11,664 nucleotides of DNA, from NCBI GenBank assembly GCA_028712575.1, contig JAQTPU010000020.1, positions 1 through 11,664 of the forward strand, in the 5' to 3' direction. This document shows, piece after piece, positions 6,207 through 11,664 of the stretch. Under the pieces are notes generated by a model. That model searched no databases. It was not told where the DNA came from and saw only the letters and a program-made list of their open reading frames with translations. Source of the DNA: Candidatus Iainarchaeum sp. (GTDB taxonomy: Archaea; Iainarchaeota; Iainarchaeia; Iainarchaeales; GCA-2688035). How positions within the stretch are numbered: position 1 is the first letter of the stretch; every line of letters starts with the position of its first letter. Made by a program: the position numbers and the translations under genes.

Positions 6207-6608
6207 TTAACGCAAATGCGGATTTCTTGCCCTTCCGATTGAATTCTTTATGAAAGAAGCCCAGATTTCGGCATCCGTTGACTTCGGATAACCCGTTTTT
6301 CTTGCCTTGTAATAATCATACACATTCGCCATTGGGATTTTGTTTGCAGCAATAACCTTCGCAAGCATCGGAATCATTTCTTTCGGCAGGCCCACATGCG
6401 CCCTTATGTTCATGAGCTCTTCCTGGGCTGCAACAACGGGCTTTCTTGCCTGCCTTTTTGCCTCTCTCTGTGCATTTCCTTTGATAATGTCCCTGACAAT
6501 GCCATTGAACATCTGTTCCGAAGAGCCAGTGCCCTTGTTTGTCTTTGCGCCTGAGCGGACCAGGCTTTTGTATTTTGCAGCCCTCAAGGCAGTATTTCTC
6601 ATTGCCAT
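6207..6608 (-). CDS. Small basic protein of unknown function
   Basis: The 133-residue frame starts at ATG 6608, or at ATG 6602 (131 residues). It is strongly basic: residues 1-60 contain many Lys and Arg (MRNTALRAAKYKSLVRSG, AQREAKRQARKP), the rest is helical (LPKEMIPMLAKVIAANKIPM), and the end is basic (SIGRARNPHLR). Nucleic-acid binding is plausible from charge alone. No family is recognised and no membrane segment is seen. The stop lies five bases past the aspS stop, tail-to-tail, and the start is divergent from gatC. A GTGAT sequence seven bases before ATG 6608 could serve as a weak ribosome site. Confidence 0.65.
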   Translation of the reverse strand: MAMRNTALRAAKYKSLVRSGAKTNKGTGSSEQMFNGIVRDIIKGNAQREAKRQARKPVVAAQEELMNIRAHVGLPKEMIPMLAKVIAANKIPMANVYDYYKARKTGYPKSTDAEIWASFIKNSIGRARNPHLR

Positions 6609-6640
6609 GAAATCACACTAGTTTCTTGTGTTTTTCTTTC

Positions 6641-6646
6641 TTTAAA
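6641..6646 (-). promoter_or_regulatory. TATA-like box for the 6207-6608 gene
   Basis: TTTAAA, its own reverse complement, is centred 35 bases before ATG 6608, leaving a leader of about nine bases that contains GTGAT. The box lies back-to-back with the gatC promoter. Confidence 0.4.
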
Positions 6647-6658
6647 CCTTTCTATGCC

Positions 6659-6674
6659 ATTGTTTTTAAACAAT
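6659..6674 (+). promoter_or_regulatory. gatC promoter box within an inverted repeat
   Basis: TTTTTAAA (6663-6670) is centred about 31 bases before the gatC ATG and serves as the TATA candidate for the gat operon. It lies inside a symmetrical element, ATTGTTT-TT-AAACAAT, with perfect seven-base arms. Such symmetry over a promoter could be an operator, but AT-rich TATA regions often look symmetrical. Confidence 0.45.
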
Positions 6675-6697
6675 TTTTACTTTCTTTATTGGGTATT

Positions 6698-6994
6698 ATG
6701 GCAGGCATAAAAGTGGACAAGGACTTGCTTCAGAGAGTGGCTGCAAATGCGCGCCTTAATTTGACAGATGCGGAAATAAAAAAATTTTTGCCCCAAATGC
6801 ACGACATTCTTGATGCCTTTTCAAGGCTGGACGAACCTGCGGATTTAAATGAAGAGCCGAGCTTCCAGCCAGTCCCCCTCAAAAATGTCTTCCGCGGGGA
6901 CAAGGCAGGGAAATGCCTTTCGCAGGAAGAGGCGCTTTCAAACACAAAGCATTCAAAGAACGGCTATTTCAAAGGCCCGAAGGTGGTTGAATGA
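6698..6994 (+). CDS. gatC: Asp/Glu-tRNA amidotransferase subunit C
   Basis: The 98-residue protein shows the GatC pattern: N-terminal helices KVDKDLLQRVAANARLNLTDAEIKKF, then MHDILDAFSRLDEPAD, and the extended tail ending GYFKGPKVVE that wraps the GatA-GatB interface. GatC stabilises GatA and helps fold the heterotrimer. I chose ATG 6698 (MAGIKVDKDL) over an upstream in-frame ATG at 6626. The longer form would add a hydrophobic stretch foreign to the family, and the promoter lies between the two. It is the first gene of a four-gene operon; its stop overlaps the gatA start as ATGA (6991-6994). Confidence 0.9.
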   Translation: MAGIKVDKDLLQRVAANARLNLTDAEIKKFLPQMHDILDAFSRLDEPADLNEEPSFQPVPLKNVFRGDKAGKCLSQEEALSNTKHSKNGYFKGPKVVE

Positions 6995-8424
6995 AAGCCC
7001 AAAGCGCACTGGAATTTGTTGCGGAAGCGAGGACGGGCAGAATAGACCTTGAGGAAAACACGCACAAAATCCTGGACAAGGTTTTTGCATCCGAAAAATA
7101 CAATTTTTTCAATTCCGTTTCAAAAGACCTTGCCCTTCACCAGGCAAAGGAATTGAATGCAAAAGTTAAATCTGGCAAGGCTTCGGGAAAATTGTTCGGC
7201 CTGCCTGTTTCTGTAAAGGACTGCATCTGTGTCAAGGGAATTGAATCCCGTGCAGGAAGCAGGATTTTGTCAGGCTATCTGCCTGTTTTTGATGCAACAG
7301 TGATTGCAAAGGCAAAAGCGGAAGGCGCAATTATTATCGGCAAGACTTCGCAGGATGAATTCGGATTCGGGACTTTTTCAGCTAATGCAGGCCTGGGTTT
7401 TAAGGTTCCGAAAAATCCCCTTGACTTTGAAAGGGCCTGCGGGGGAAGTTCCGGGGGAAGTGCGGGAATGACTGCTTTTGCTGATTTTCCCCATGTCTCG
7501 ATTTCTGAAAGCACTGGCGGAAGCATTGCCTGCCCTGCCTCTTTTTGCGGTGTTGCAGGCTTCACTCCCACTTACGGCCTTGTTTCAAGATACGGCCTTA
7601 TTGATTATGCGAATTCTCTTGACAAAATCGGCAGCATGGGGAAAACAGTTTCAGAATCTTCTTTGCTGCTCGAAGCAATTGCCGGCCATGATGAAAAAGA
7701 CAGCACTTCCCTTAATGAAAAAATTTCTTTTTCGCCTGCAAAAAGCCCTTCAGCAAAGGGAATGAAAATCGGTGTTATAAAAGAATTTTTCGGCCAAGGA
7801 ATTAATTCCGGTGTTTCAAGGATTGCCTGGGATTCAATTAAAAAACTGGAAAAAGAGGGCGCAAAAATAAGGGAAATTTCCCTTCCCCTTAATGCAAAGT
7901 ATGCGATTCCCGCTTATTACATTATTGCAATGGCAGAGTCTTCCACTAACCTTGCAAAATACTGCGGAATGCGCTATGGCGCGCACGAAAGCCTTTCGGG
8001 TTCCTTCAATGAATATTTTTCCAAAGTGCGCAGCTGCAATTTCGGCGAAGAGGCAAAGCGCAGGATTCTTTTAGGGACGTTTGCGCGCATGTCAGGCTTC
8101 AGGGATGCATATTACTTGAGGGCAATGAAGGCCCGCACAAGGCTGATTAATGAATTCAAAACGGCTTTCAAGGATTTTGATGTTCTTGTCAACCCGACAA
8201 TGCCTGTTCCTGCTCCAAAATTTTCTGAAATTGAAAAATTATCCCCCATTCAGCAGTATGCAATGGACCTCTGCACTGTCCCTGCCAACCTTGCAGGCCT
8301 GCCGCATATCAGCATTAATGCGGGCCTTTTGCAAAAAATGCCTGTTGGGATAATGTTCACTGCAGGCCACCTGCAGGAAGAAAGGCTTGTGCAGGCTGCT
8401 TCTGCTTTGGAGGCTTTGAAATGA
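6991..8424 (+). CDS. gatA: Asp/Glu-tRNA amidotransferase subunit A (amidase), with altered active-site motif
   Basis: This 477-residue amidase-signature protein is close to the usual GatA length. It hydrolyses glutamine and passes ammonia to GatB to amidate Asp-tRNA-Asn or Glu-tRNA-Gln. The Ser-cisSer-Lys triad is present: Lys76 (VSVKDCI), Ser153 (GGSSGGSAG) and Ser178 (STGGSIACPASFCG). The glutamine-site elements RRILLGTFA (Arg357/358) and MDLCTVPANLAGLP (Asp426) are also kept. Around the nucleophile the normal SDTGGSIRxPA reads SESTGGSIACPA: the near-invariant Asp is Ser174 and the Arg is Ala180. One extra residue also separates cis-Ser from Ser178 (25 instead of 24). It shares ATGA overlaps with gatC and with the next gene. 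Probably active, but with an unusual site. Confidence 0.95.
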   Translation: MKAQSALEFVAEARTGRIDLEENTHKILDKVFASEKYNFFNSVSKDLALHQAKELNAKVKSGKASGKLFGLPVSVKDCICVKGIESRAGSRILSGYLPVFDATVIAKAKAEGAIIIGKTSQDEFGFGTFSANAGLGFKVPKNPLDFERACGGSSGGSAGMTAFADFPHVSISESTGGSIACPASFCGVAGFTPTYGLVSRYGLIDYANSLDKIGSMGKTVSESSLLLEAIAGHDEKDSTSLNEKISFSPAKSPSAKGMKIGVIKEFFGQGINSGVSRIAWDSIKKLEKEGAKIREISLPLNAKYAIPAYYIIAMAESSTNLAKYCGMRYGAHESLSGSFNEYFSKVRSCNFGEEAKRRILLGTFARMSGFRDAYYLRAMKARTRLINEFKTAFKDFDVLVNPTMPVPAPKFSEIEKLSPIQQYAMDLCTVPANLAGLPHISINAGLLQKMPVGIMFTAGHLQEERLVQAASALEALK

Positions 8425-9176
8425 AACTGGCAGTGCTGGGTTCAGGAAGCCCGATTTCAAATGCGGAGAGGGCAACAACAGGCTATTTGGCCGAATCAGC
8501 TTCAGGAAAAATTATTTTCGACCTCGGATTCGGCTGTTTCAAAAACCTGCAGAAAGTTGCAAACCCGCTTGAAATAAGCGCAATCTGCATTTCACATTTT
8601 TCGCACCCGGACCATGTTGCTGATTTGATTGCTTTTTTATTCCATAGAAAAGTTTCCGTGCTCAAAAAGATTGCTGTTGCAAACCAATTGAACCTGTTTG
8701 GGCCGGCGGGATTCGGGGCTTTTTTTGAAAGCCTGACAAAGGCTTTTCCTTCCTTTTCAAATTTGCCGTTTCCCATAAAAGTTACCGAAGTCGGTTATGA
8801 CAAATTAAACATTTTCAATTTTATTGTAAGGACAAAGCCTGTAAAGCACAGCGGTGACAGCGCAATTGCCTTCAGGATTGAAGCAGACGGAAAAGCAATA
8901 ATGTACTCGGGAGATTCTGAATATTGTGATGCACTTGTTGAGCTTGCAAAGGACGCGGATCTGGCAATTTTGGAATGTTCAACCACTATAAATAAAACTG
9001 ACGGTCATTTGTCCCATGAAGAGTGCGCACAGATTGCAAAGCAGGCGGATGCAAAAGCCCTTATGCTCTCGCACCTTTATCCTGACACTGAAAACCTTGA
9101 TTTTAAAGCGCTTCTTGCAGAAAAATTTTCCGGCAAAATAATAAAGGCAAATGACTTGCTGAAGGTGGAAGTTTGA
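8421..9176 (+). CDS. MBL-fold hydrolase (RNase Z/BN-related) inside the gat operon
   Basis: The 251-residue protein begins MKLAVLGSGSP, typical of the RNase Z-like (COG1234) branch. It has His143 (VKHSGDS), Asp165 (YSGDSEYCDA), a GHLSHEE segment (His196) and SHLYP (His218). The main metal motif is HFSHPDH (His59, His62, Asp64, His65), one residue longer than HxHxDH. A true tRNase Z is usually 300 residues or more and has an exosite arm and an HEAT motif; here the arm is absent and HEAT is replaced by LECS. Genuine tRNA 3' processing is therefore doubtful, and a phosphodiesterase or other hydrolase is equally possible. Four-base overlaps on both sides (8421-8424, 9173-9176) tie it to gatA and gatB, so a link to tRNA is suggestive. 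Confidence 0.85.
   Translation: MKLAVLGSGSPISNAERATTGYLAESASGKIIFDLGFGCFKNLQKVANPLEISAICISHFSHPDHVADLIAFLFHRKVSVLKKIAVANQLNLFGPAGFGAFFESLTKAFPSFSNLPFPIKVTEVGYDKLNIFNFIVRTKPVKHSGDSAIAFRIEADGKAIMYSGDSEYCDALVELAKDADLAILECSTTINKTDGHLSHEECAQIAKQADAKALMLSHLYPDTENLDFKALLAEKFSGKIIKANDLLKVEV
9164..9168 (+). promoter_or_regulatory. Ribosome site deciding the gatB TTG start
   Basis: GGTGG complements the archaeal 16S rRNA 3' end and sits four bases before TTG 9173. It is 22 bases from ATG 9191 and over 80 from ATG 9251. With the TTGA stop/start overlap, this supports the rare TTG start. Confidence 0.5.
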
Positions 9177-10645
9177 CTGAACAGAAAATAATGGTTAAGC
9201 CTTTTGAAGCGCTCGCTGATGCTCGCTTTCAAAAGCCTTGGGAAAAGATAATGATTGGCCTTGAATGCCATGTCCAGCTGAATACTGATTCAAAACTTTT
9301 CTGTTCCTGTCCGGCAGGCAAGGAAACAGAAGAGCCCAACACCGCATGCTGCGAGGTCTGTTTGGGAATGCCGGGCTCAAAGCCAGCCCTGAACAAAAAA
9401 GCCCTTGATTATGCCTTGAAAGTTGCGCTTGCACTCAATTGCAATATTAATGAAAAATTCTTTTTCAGCAGAAAAACTTATTTTTATCCCGACATGAGCA
9501 AAAATTTCCAGATTACGCAATACGAAATTCCAGTGGGAGAAAACGGTTTTATTGAACTGCAGGGCGGAAAAAAAATCCGCATCAGGAGGATTCACCTTGA
9601 AGAAGACCCTGCCGCTTTGATTCATGAATCGGGCCTTCTCTCAAGCAATTACTGCCTTGTGGATTACAACAGGAGCGGGATTCCCCTTATAGAGGTGGTT
9701 ACAGAGCCCGACATGGCTTCTCCGCAGGAAGCCCGGGAATTTTTAGACCAGCTGACAATGTTTCTATCGTACTTGGATGTTTTTGATTTTGAAAACGGCA
9801 CACTAAAGGCTGACTGCAATCTTTCTGTTGTTGGAAACGAACGCGCTGAAATAAAGAATGTTACTGGAAAAAAAAGCGTTGAAAAGGCGCTTGAATTTGA
9901 GGCAAAAAGGCAGCTTGAGCTTGTGAAGCAGGGAAAGCAGATTGTTCGTGAAACAAGGGGATTTGATGAAAAAACGCTTTCTACCAAATCCTTGCGCAAA
10001 AAGGAATCGGAAGAGGACTATGGCTACATCACGGACACGGATTTGGCTGCTGTTGTGCTTTCAAAAAAAGAAATTGATGCAATCCGCAAATCCCTGCCTG
10101 AGCTTCATTCCGACAAGGCAAAAAGGCTTGCAAAAGAATTCGGGCTTTCGGATTATGATGCAAAAGTAATTGCGGGAAGCAGATTTTTAAGCGAACTTTT
10201 TGAGGAATTTGCAAAATCAAGTTCTGCGAAAACAGCCAATTTTTTTGTTTCAGGAATTTTTGTTTCAATTGCGCATCATGACAACAAGGAGCCTGAAGAG
10301 CTTTCTTCAATGCTTGATGTTTCACAGTTGAAGGAGCTTCTTTCCCTTTTTGAAAAGGGGAAAATAAACGAAAAAGCCCTGAAGGAAGCCGCAATTGCAC
10401 ACATTACAAAATCAAAAAACCCGCTTGATTTCATTAGGGAAAACGGCCTTTTCAAGGAAGCCTCTTCGGGAGAAATTGAAAAAATTGTTGAAAGAGCCCT
10501 TGCCGCAAATCCCAAGGCAGTTGCGGACCTGAAAACAGGCAATGAAAAATCCCTGAATTTTTTAGTGGGGCTTGCAATGCGCGAATCAAAAGGAAAAGCA
10601 GAGCCGCGGGAAATCAAGCGCATTATTGAGGAAAAAATAAAGTGA
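9173..10645 (+). CDS. gatB: Asp/Glu-tRNA amidotransferase subunit B
   Basis: The 490-residue subunit binds aminoacyl-tRNA, activates its Asp or Glu side chain with ATP and adds ammonia. Conserved parts are IGLECHVQLNTDSKLF (28-43), a zinc site Cys44/Cys46 with Cys60/Cys63, YFYPDMSKNFQITQYEIP (103-120), DYNRSGIPLIEVVTEPD (164-180), and a YqeY-like tRNA-binding tail (about 340-490) with NPKAVADLKTGNEKSLNFLVG. I chose TTG 9173 because it makes a TTGA overlap like the other junctions and has GGTGG upstream. The start gives about 25 residues before the conserved domain, encoded partly by a palindrome. ATG 9191 is the main alternative; ATG 9251 would trim into the first strand. Confidence 0.94.
   Translation: MTEQKIMVKPFEALADARFQKPWEKIMIGLECHVQLNTDSKLFCSCPAGKETEEPNTACCEVCLGMPGSKPALNKKALDYALKVALALNCNINEKFFFSRKTYFYPDMSKNFQITQYEIPVGENGFIELQGGKKIRIRRIHLEEDPAALIHESGLLSSNYCLVDYNRSGIPLIEVVTEPDMASPQEAREFLDQLTMFLSYLDVFDFENGTLKADCNLSVVGNERAEIKNVTGKKSVEKALEFEAKRQLELVKQGKQIVRETRGFDEKTLSTKSLRKKESEEDYGYITDTDLAAVVLSKKEIDAIRKSLPELHSDKAKRLAKEFGLSDYDAKVIAGSRFLSELFEEFAKSSSAKTANFFVSGIFVSIAHHDNKEPEELSSMLDVSQLKELLSLFEKGKINEKALKEAAIAHITKSKNPLDFIRENGLFKEASSGEIEKIVERALAANPKAVADLKTGNEKSLNFLVGLAMRESKGKAEPREIKRIIEEKIK
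9197..9239 (+). repeat. Imperfect palindrome encoding the GatB N-terminal extension
   Basis: Arms 9197-9211 and 9224-9239 can pair over 14 base pairs with one C-C mismatch (9200/9236) and one bulged T (9227); the loop is 12 bases. The inner part also holds the direct repeat GCTCGCT-GAT-GCTCGCT (9211-9227). It translates in frame as KPFEALADARFQKP, just before the conserved GatB domain. In mRNA it would form a stable hairpin 24 bases after the TTG start. It could be an inserted palindromic repeat or a translation-control structure. Confidence 0.6.
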
Positions 10646-10688
10646 TTTTCTTGCAATTAATCGAAGAGTGAATTTTTGCTTGTTAACG

Positions 10689-10721
10689 ATTTTTGTACTA
10701 TTTTTTGTTTGTACCAAAAAT
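10689..10721 (+). terminator. Probable terminator of the gat operon
   Basis: About 45 bases after the gatB stop, arms 10689-10698 and 10711-10721 pair over ten bases with one bulge, enclosing a T-rich loop. Runs of five and six T occur within it. Archaeal termination needs only the U-tracts; the hairpin would add efficiency or protect the 3' end. Confidence 0.5.
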
Positions 10722-10828
10722 GCTTTATTAATTGGAAACAGCAGTATGTATGTAATGCTTTTTTGAAAAGGCGGAAAAAGCCGTTGTTTCACCCCAAGGT
10801 TTTTTTGCCCTTTTCTCTTATCTTTTTT

Positions 10829-10846
10829 TAAAAAGCAAGCTTTTTA
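10829..10846 (+). promoter_or_regulatory. Palindromic promoter of the membrane protein/wHTH operon
   Basis: TAAAAAGC-AA-GCTTTTTA is an inverted repeat with perfect eight-base arms and a two-base centre. It overlaps the likely TATA box (CTTTTTATT, about 10840-10848), which would place transcription start near 10870, just before the Shine-Dalgarno site. The symmetry suits a dimeric winged-helix repressor, and one is encoded in this operon. Confidence 0.5.
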
Positions 10847-10878
10847 TTGTATTAATTCCAATAATTAGTTACCTATTT

Positions 10879-10884
10879 GGAGGT
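10879..10884 (+). promoter_or_regulatory. Strong Shine-Dalgarno site
   Basis: GGAGGT ends six bases before the ATG at 10891. It is the strongest ribosome site in the window and fixes this start. Unlike most first genes here, this one has a true leader. Confidence 0.8.
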
Positions 10885-10890
10885 TTTTTC

Positions 10891-11196
10891 ATGGGAAATT
10901 TTTGGGATTTTCTTAGGCCTTTGTCTGAAGCAGTGAATGGTTTTTTGGGCCCAATTGTTCTTATCGGGCTGGTTATTTCAATAATTATTTTTGCAATAGC
11001 AATTAAATCCTACCTTAAGACAAAATCGAGGAAACTGCTTTTCATTGCAGTTGCCTTTCTCCTGTTCCTTGTCAAATGGGTTATTCAGGCGGCAGACCTT
11101 TTCTGGAGCCCGGGCATATTTTTCGGTGTTCCTGCGCAAAGCGTTGCTGAAATACTGATAATGGTTTTTATTCTTCTGGCGGTTTTCAGGAAATAG
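10891..11196 (+). CDS. Small three-helix membrane protein of unknown function
   Basis: The 101-residue protein has three hydrophobic segments: about 18-39 (FLGPIVLIGLVISIIIFAIAI), 49-67 (LLFIAVAFLLFLVKWVIQA) and 78-99 (FGVPAQSVAEILIMVFILLAVF). A basic loop, KSYLKTKSRK, lies between the first two and is probably cytoplasmic, which would put the N-terminus outside. No catalytic or binding motif is recognised. A strong GGAGGT precedes the start. The winged-helix gene begins eight bases after its stop, so the two form an operon. Small membrane proteins beside such regulators are common in archaea and may sense an envelope signal; that role is inferred from context only. Confidence 0.82.
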   Translation: MGNFWDFLRPLSEAVNGFLGPIVLIGLVISIIIFAIAIKSYLKTKSRKLLFIAVAFLLFLVKWVIQAADLFWSPGIFFGVPAQSVAEILIMVFILLAVFRK

Positions 11197-11199
11197 GTG
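11195..11199 (+). promoter_or_regulatory. Ribosome site of the wHTH gene, overlapping the upstream stop
   Basis: AGGTG begins within the TAG stop of the membrane-protein gene and ends five bases before the ATG at 11205. This suggests translational coupling of the two genes and fixes the start. Confidence 0.65.
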
Positions 11200-11204
11200 C
11201 TTTG

Positions 11205-11664
11205 ATGGAAGAACATTCTGACAAACCAGAGGCACTTTTTTTGGATACAAGGCAGAGGATTTACAATTTAATAGAGCAGAATCCCGGCCTTCATTTCCGC
11301 GAAATCCAGAGAAGGACAGGGCTTGCAGTAGGCAGCCTCCAGTACCATCTGGATTACCTTGCAAAAAAGCACATTGTAAGGATTGAAAAGCGCGGAAAAT
11401 TCACGCGTTATTATTCCGTGCAGGGCCACCAGCTGGGCGAGTCCCAGCAGACAATGTCTCTTTTAAGGCAGGAAAGCCTCCGCAAAATAATGATTTTTCT
11501 CCTTACAAAGAGAAGGGCAAACAATACGCGGATTGCTGAAGCCCTCGGCTTAAGCCCTTCCACTATTTCCTGGCATCTGGAAAAGCTTGTTTCTGCAGGC
11601 CTTCTTGAAAAAAAGCGGAAAGGAAGAAAAATTTATTACAAAGTCGTAAACCCCGACCAGACAG
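11205..11664 (+). CDS. Tandem winged-helix transcription regulator, 3' end outside window
   Basis: The frame from ATG 11205 is open for 153 codons to the right edge. It contains two winged-helix units. The first spans about 14-72: RQRIYNLIEQNPGLHFREI, the recognition helix LAVGSLQYHLDYLAKK, and the wing VRIEKRGKFTRYYSV. The second spans about 88-149: LRKIMIFLLTKRRANNTRIAEAL, the recognition helix LSPSTISWHLEKLVSAG, and the wing LEKKRKGRKIYYKVV. This is the archaeal two-wHTH arrangement (COG3398-like). No ligand or metal-binding domain is visible, but the C-terminus is cut off. It is cotranscribed with the membrane protein and may bind the 18-bp palindrome at the operon promoter. Confidence 0.9.
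   Translation, partial: MEEHSDKPEALFLDTRQRIYNLIEQNPGLHFREIQRRTGLAVGSLQYHLDYLAKKHIVRIEKRGKFTRYYSVQGHQLGESQQTMSLLRQESLRKIMIFLLTKRRANNTRIAEALGLSPSTISWHLEKLVSAGLLEKKRKGRKIYYKVVNPDQT

Larger units (their letters stand above)
10646..10890. other. 245-base AT-rich intergenic region
   Basis: No open frame of more than a few codons and no tRNA-like structure is seen. From left to right it holds T-rich tracts with an inverted repeat (10689-10721), a TATA-like CTTTATTAAT (about 10723-10732), a small GGC/GCC hairpin near 10771-10783, another T7 run near 10800-10806, and the palindromic promoter of the next gene (10829-10846). A short RNA starting near 10754 and ending at the T7 run is possible but unsupported. 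Confidence 0.5.

Noticed and set aside
6626..6697. Upstream in-frame ATG that would lengthen GatC by 24 residues with a hydrophobic segment
   Set aside because: GatC proteins do not have such a segment, and the TATA-like box lies downstream of that ATG. The start at 6698 matches the family.
8421..9176. Calling the operon hydrolase a genuine tRNase Z
   Set aside because: The length is short, no exosite arm is visible, LECS stands in place of HEAT, and the zinc motif has an extra residue.
10029..10400. Minus-strand open frames inside gatB
   Set aside because: They are shadows of a strongly conserved gene and have no promoter or family signature.
1..11664. CRISPR array, transposon, prophage, tRNA or box C/D RNA
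   Set aside because: No regularly spaced repeats, transposase or integrase motifs, tRNA cloverleaf sequences or C/D boxes were seen in the gaps between genes.

Overview
The window looks like a compact, moderately AT-rich archaeal genome, most plausibly a DPANN-type lineage (inference). Three things support archaea. Most genes have a TATA-like A/T box centred about 25-35 bases before the start codon with little or no leader. There is a beta-CASP RNA nuclease of archaeal type. There is a tandem winged-helix regulator beside a small membrane protein. No tRNA, rRNA, CRISPR array, transposase or prophage gene is visible.

Layout. Bases 1-1132 (minus) are the N-terminal 377 codons of a long coiled-coil protein running off the left edge. 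Bases 1270-2253 encode a beta-CASP metallo-beta-lactamase-fold RNase. Bases 2250-2873 (minus) encode a conserved-looking protein of unknown function. Bases 2974-3387 encode a PIN-domain (VapC-like) RNase, tail-to-tail with a ribbon-helix-helix protein at 3384-3665 (minus). The RHH promoter is a perfect 18-bp palindrome, and the region is shared with a divergent MagIII-like DNA glycosylase (3738-4454). The glycosylase overlaps aspS (4441-6201). Bases 6207-6602/6608 (minus) encode a small basic unknown protein. Bases 6698-10645 are a four-gene operon, gatC-gatA-MBL hydrolase-gatB, in which every junction is a 4-base start/stop overlap. After a 245-base AT-rich gap come a three-helix membrane protein (10891-11196) and a tandem winged-helix regulator (11205-11664, cut by the right edge).

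The central biology is indirect Asn-tRNA synthesis. The AspRS is the bacterial type, with a GAD insertion domain, not the shorter archaeal type. It carries His31 and Gly83, the residues linked to relaxed recognition of both tRNA-Asp and tRNA-Asn. Such an enzyme would make Asp-tRNA-Asn, and the GatCAB amidotransferase encoded just downstream would convert it to Asn-tRNA-Asn.

The most unusual points are these. GatA has lost two normally fixed residues flanking its nucleophile (Asp to Ser174, Arg to Ala180). The MBL hydrolase inside the gat operon has one extra residue in its metal motif (HFSHPDH instead of HxHxDH). The N-terminal extension of GatB is encoded by an imperfect palindrome. The PIN/RHH pair is arranged tail-to-tail, and the RHH gene has a palindromic promoter with 11-bp-spaced half-sites. 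I did not find a clearly new multi-gene defence or mobile system.
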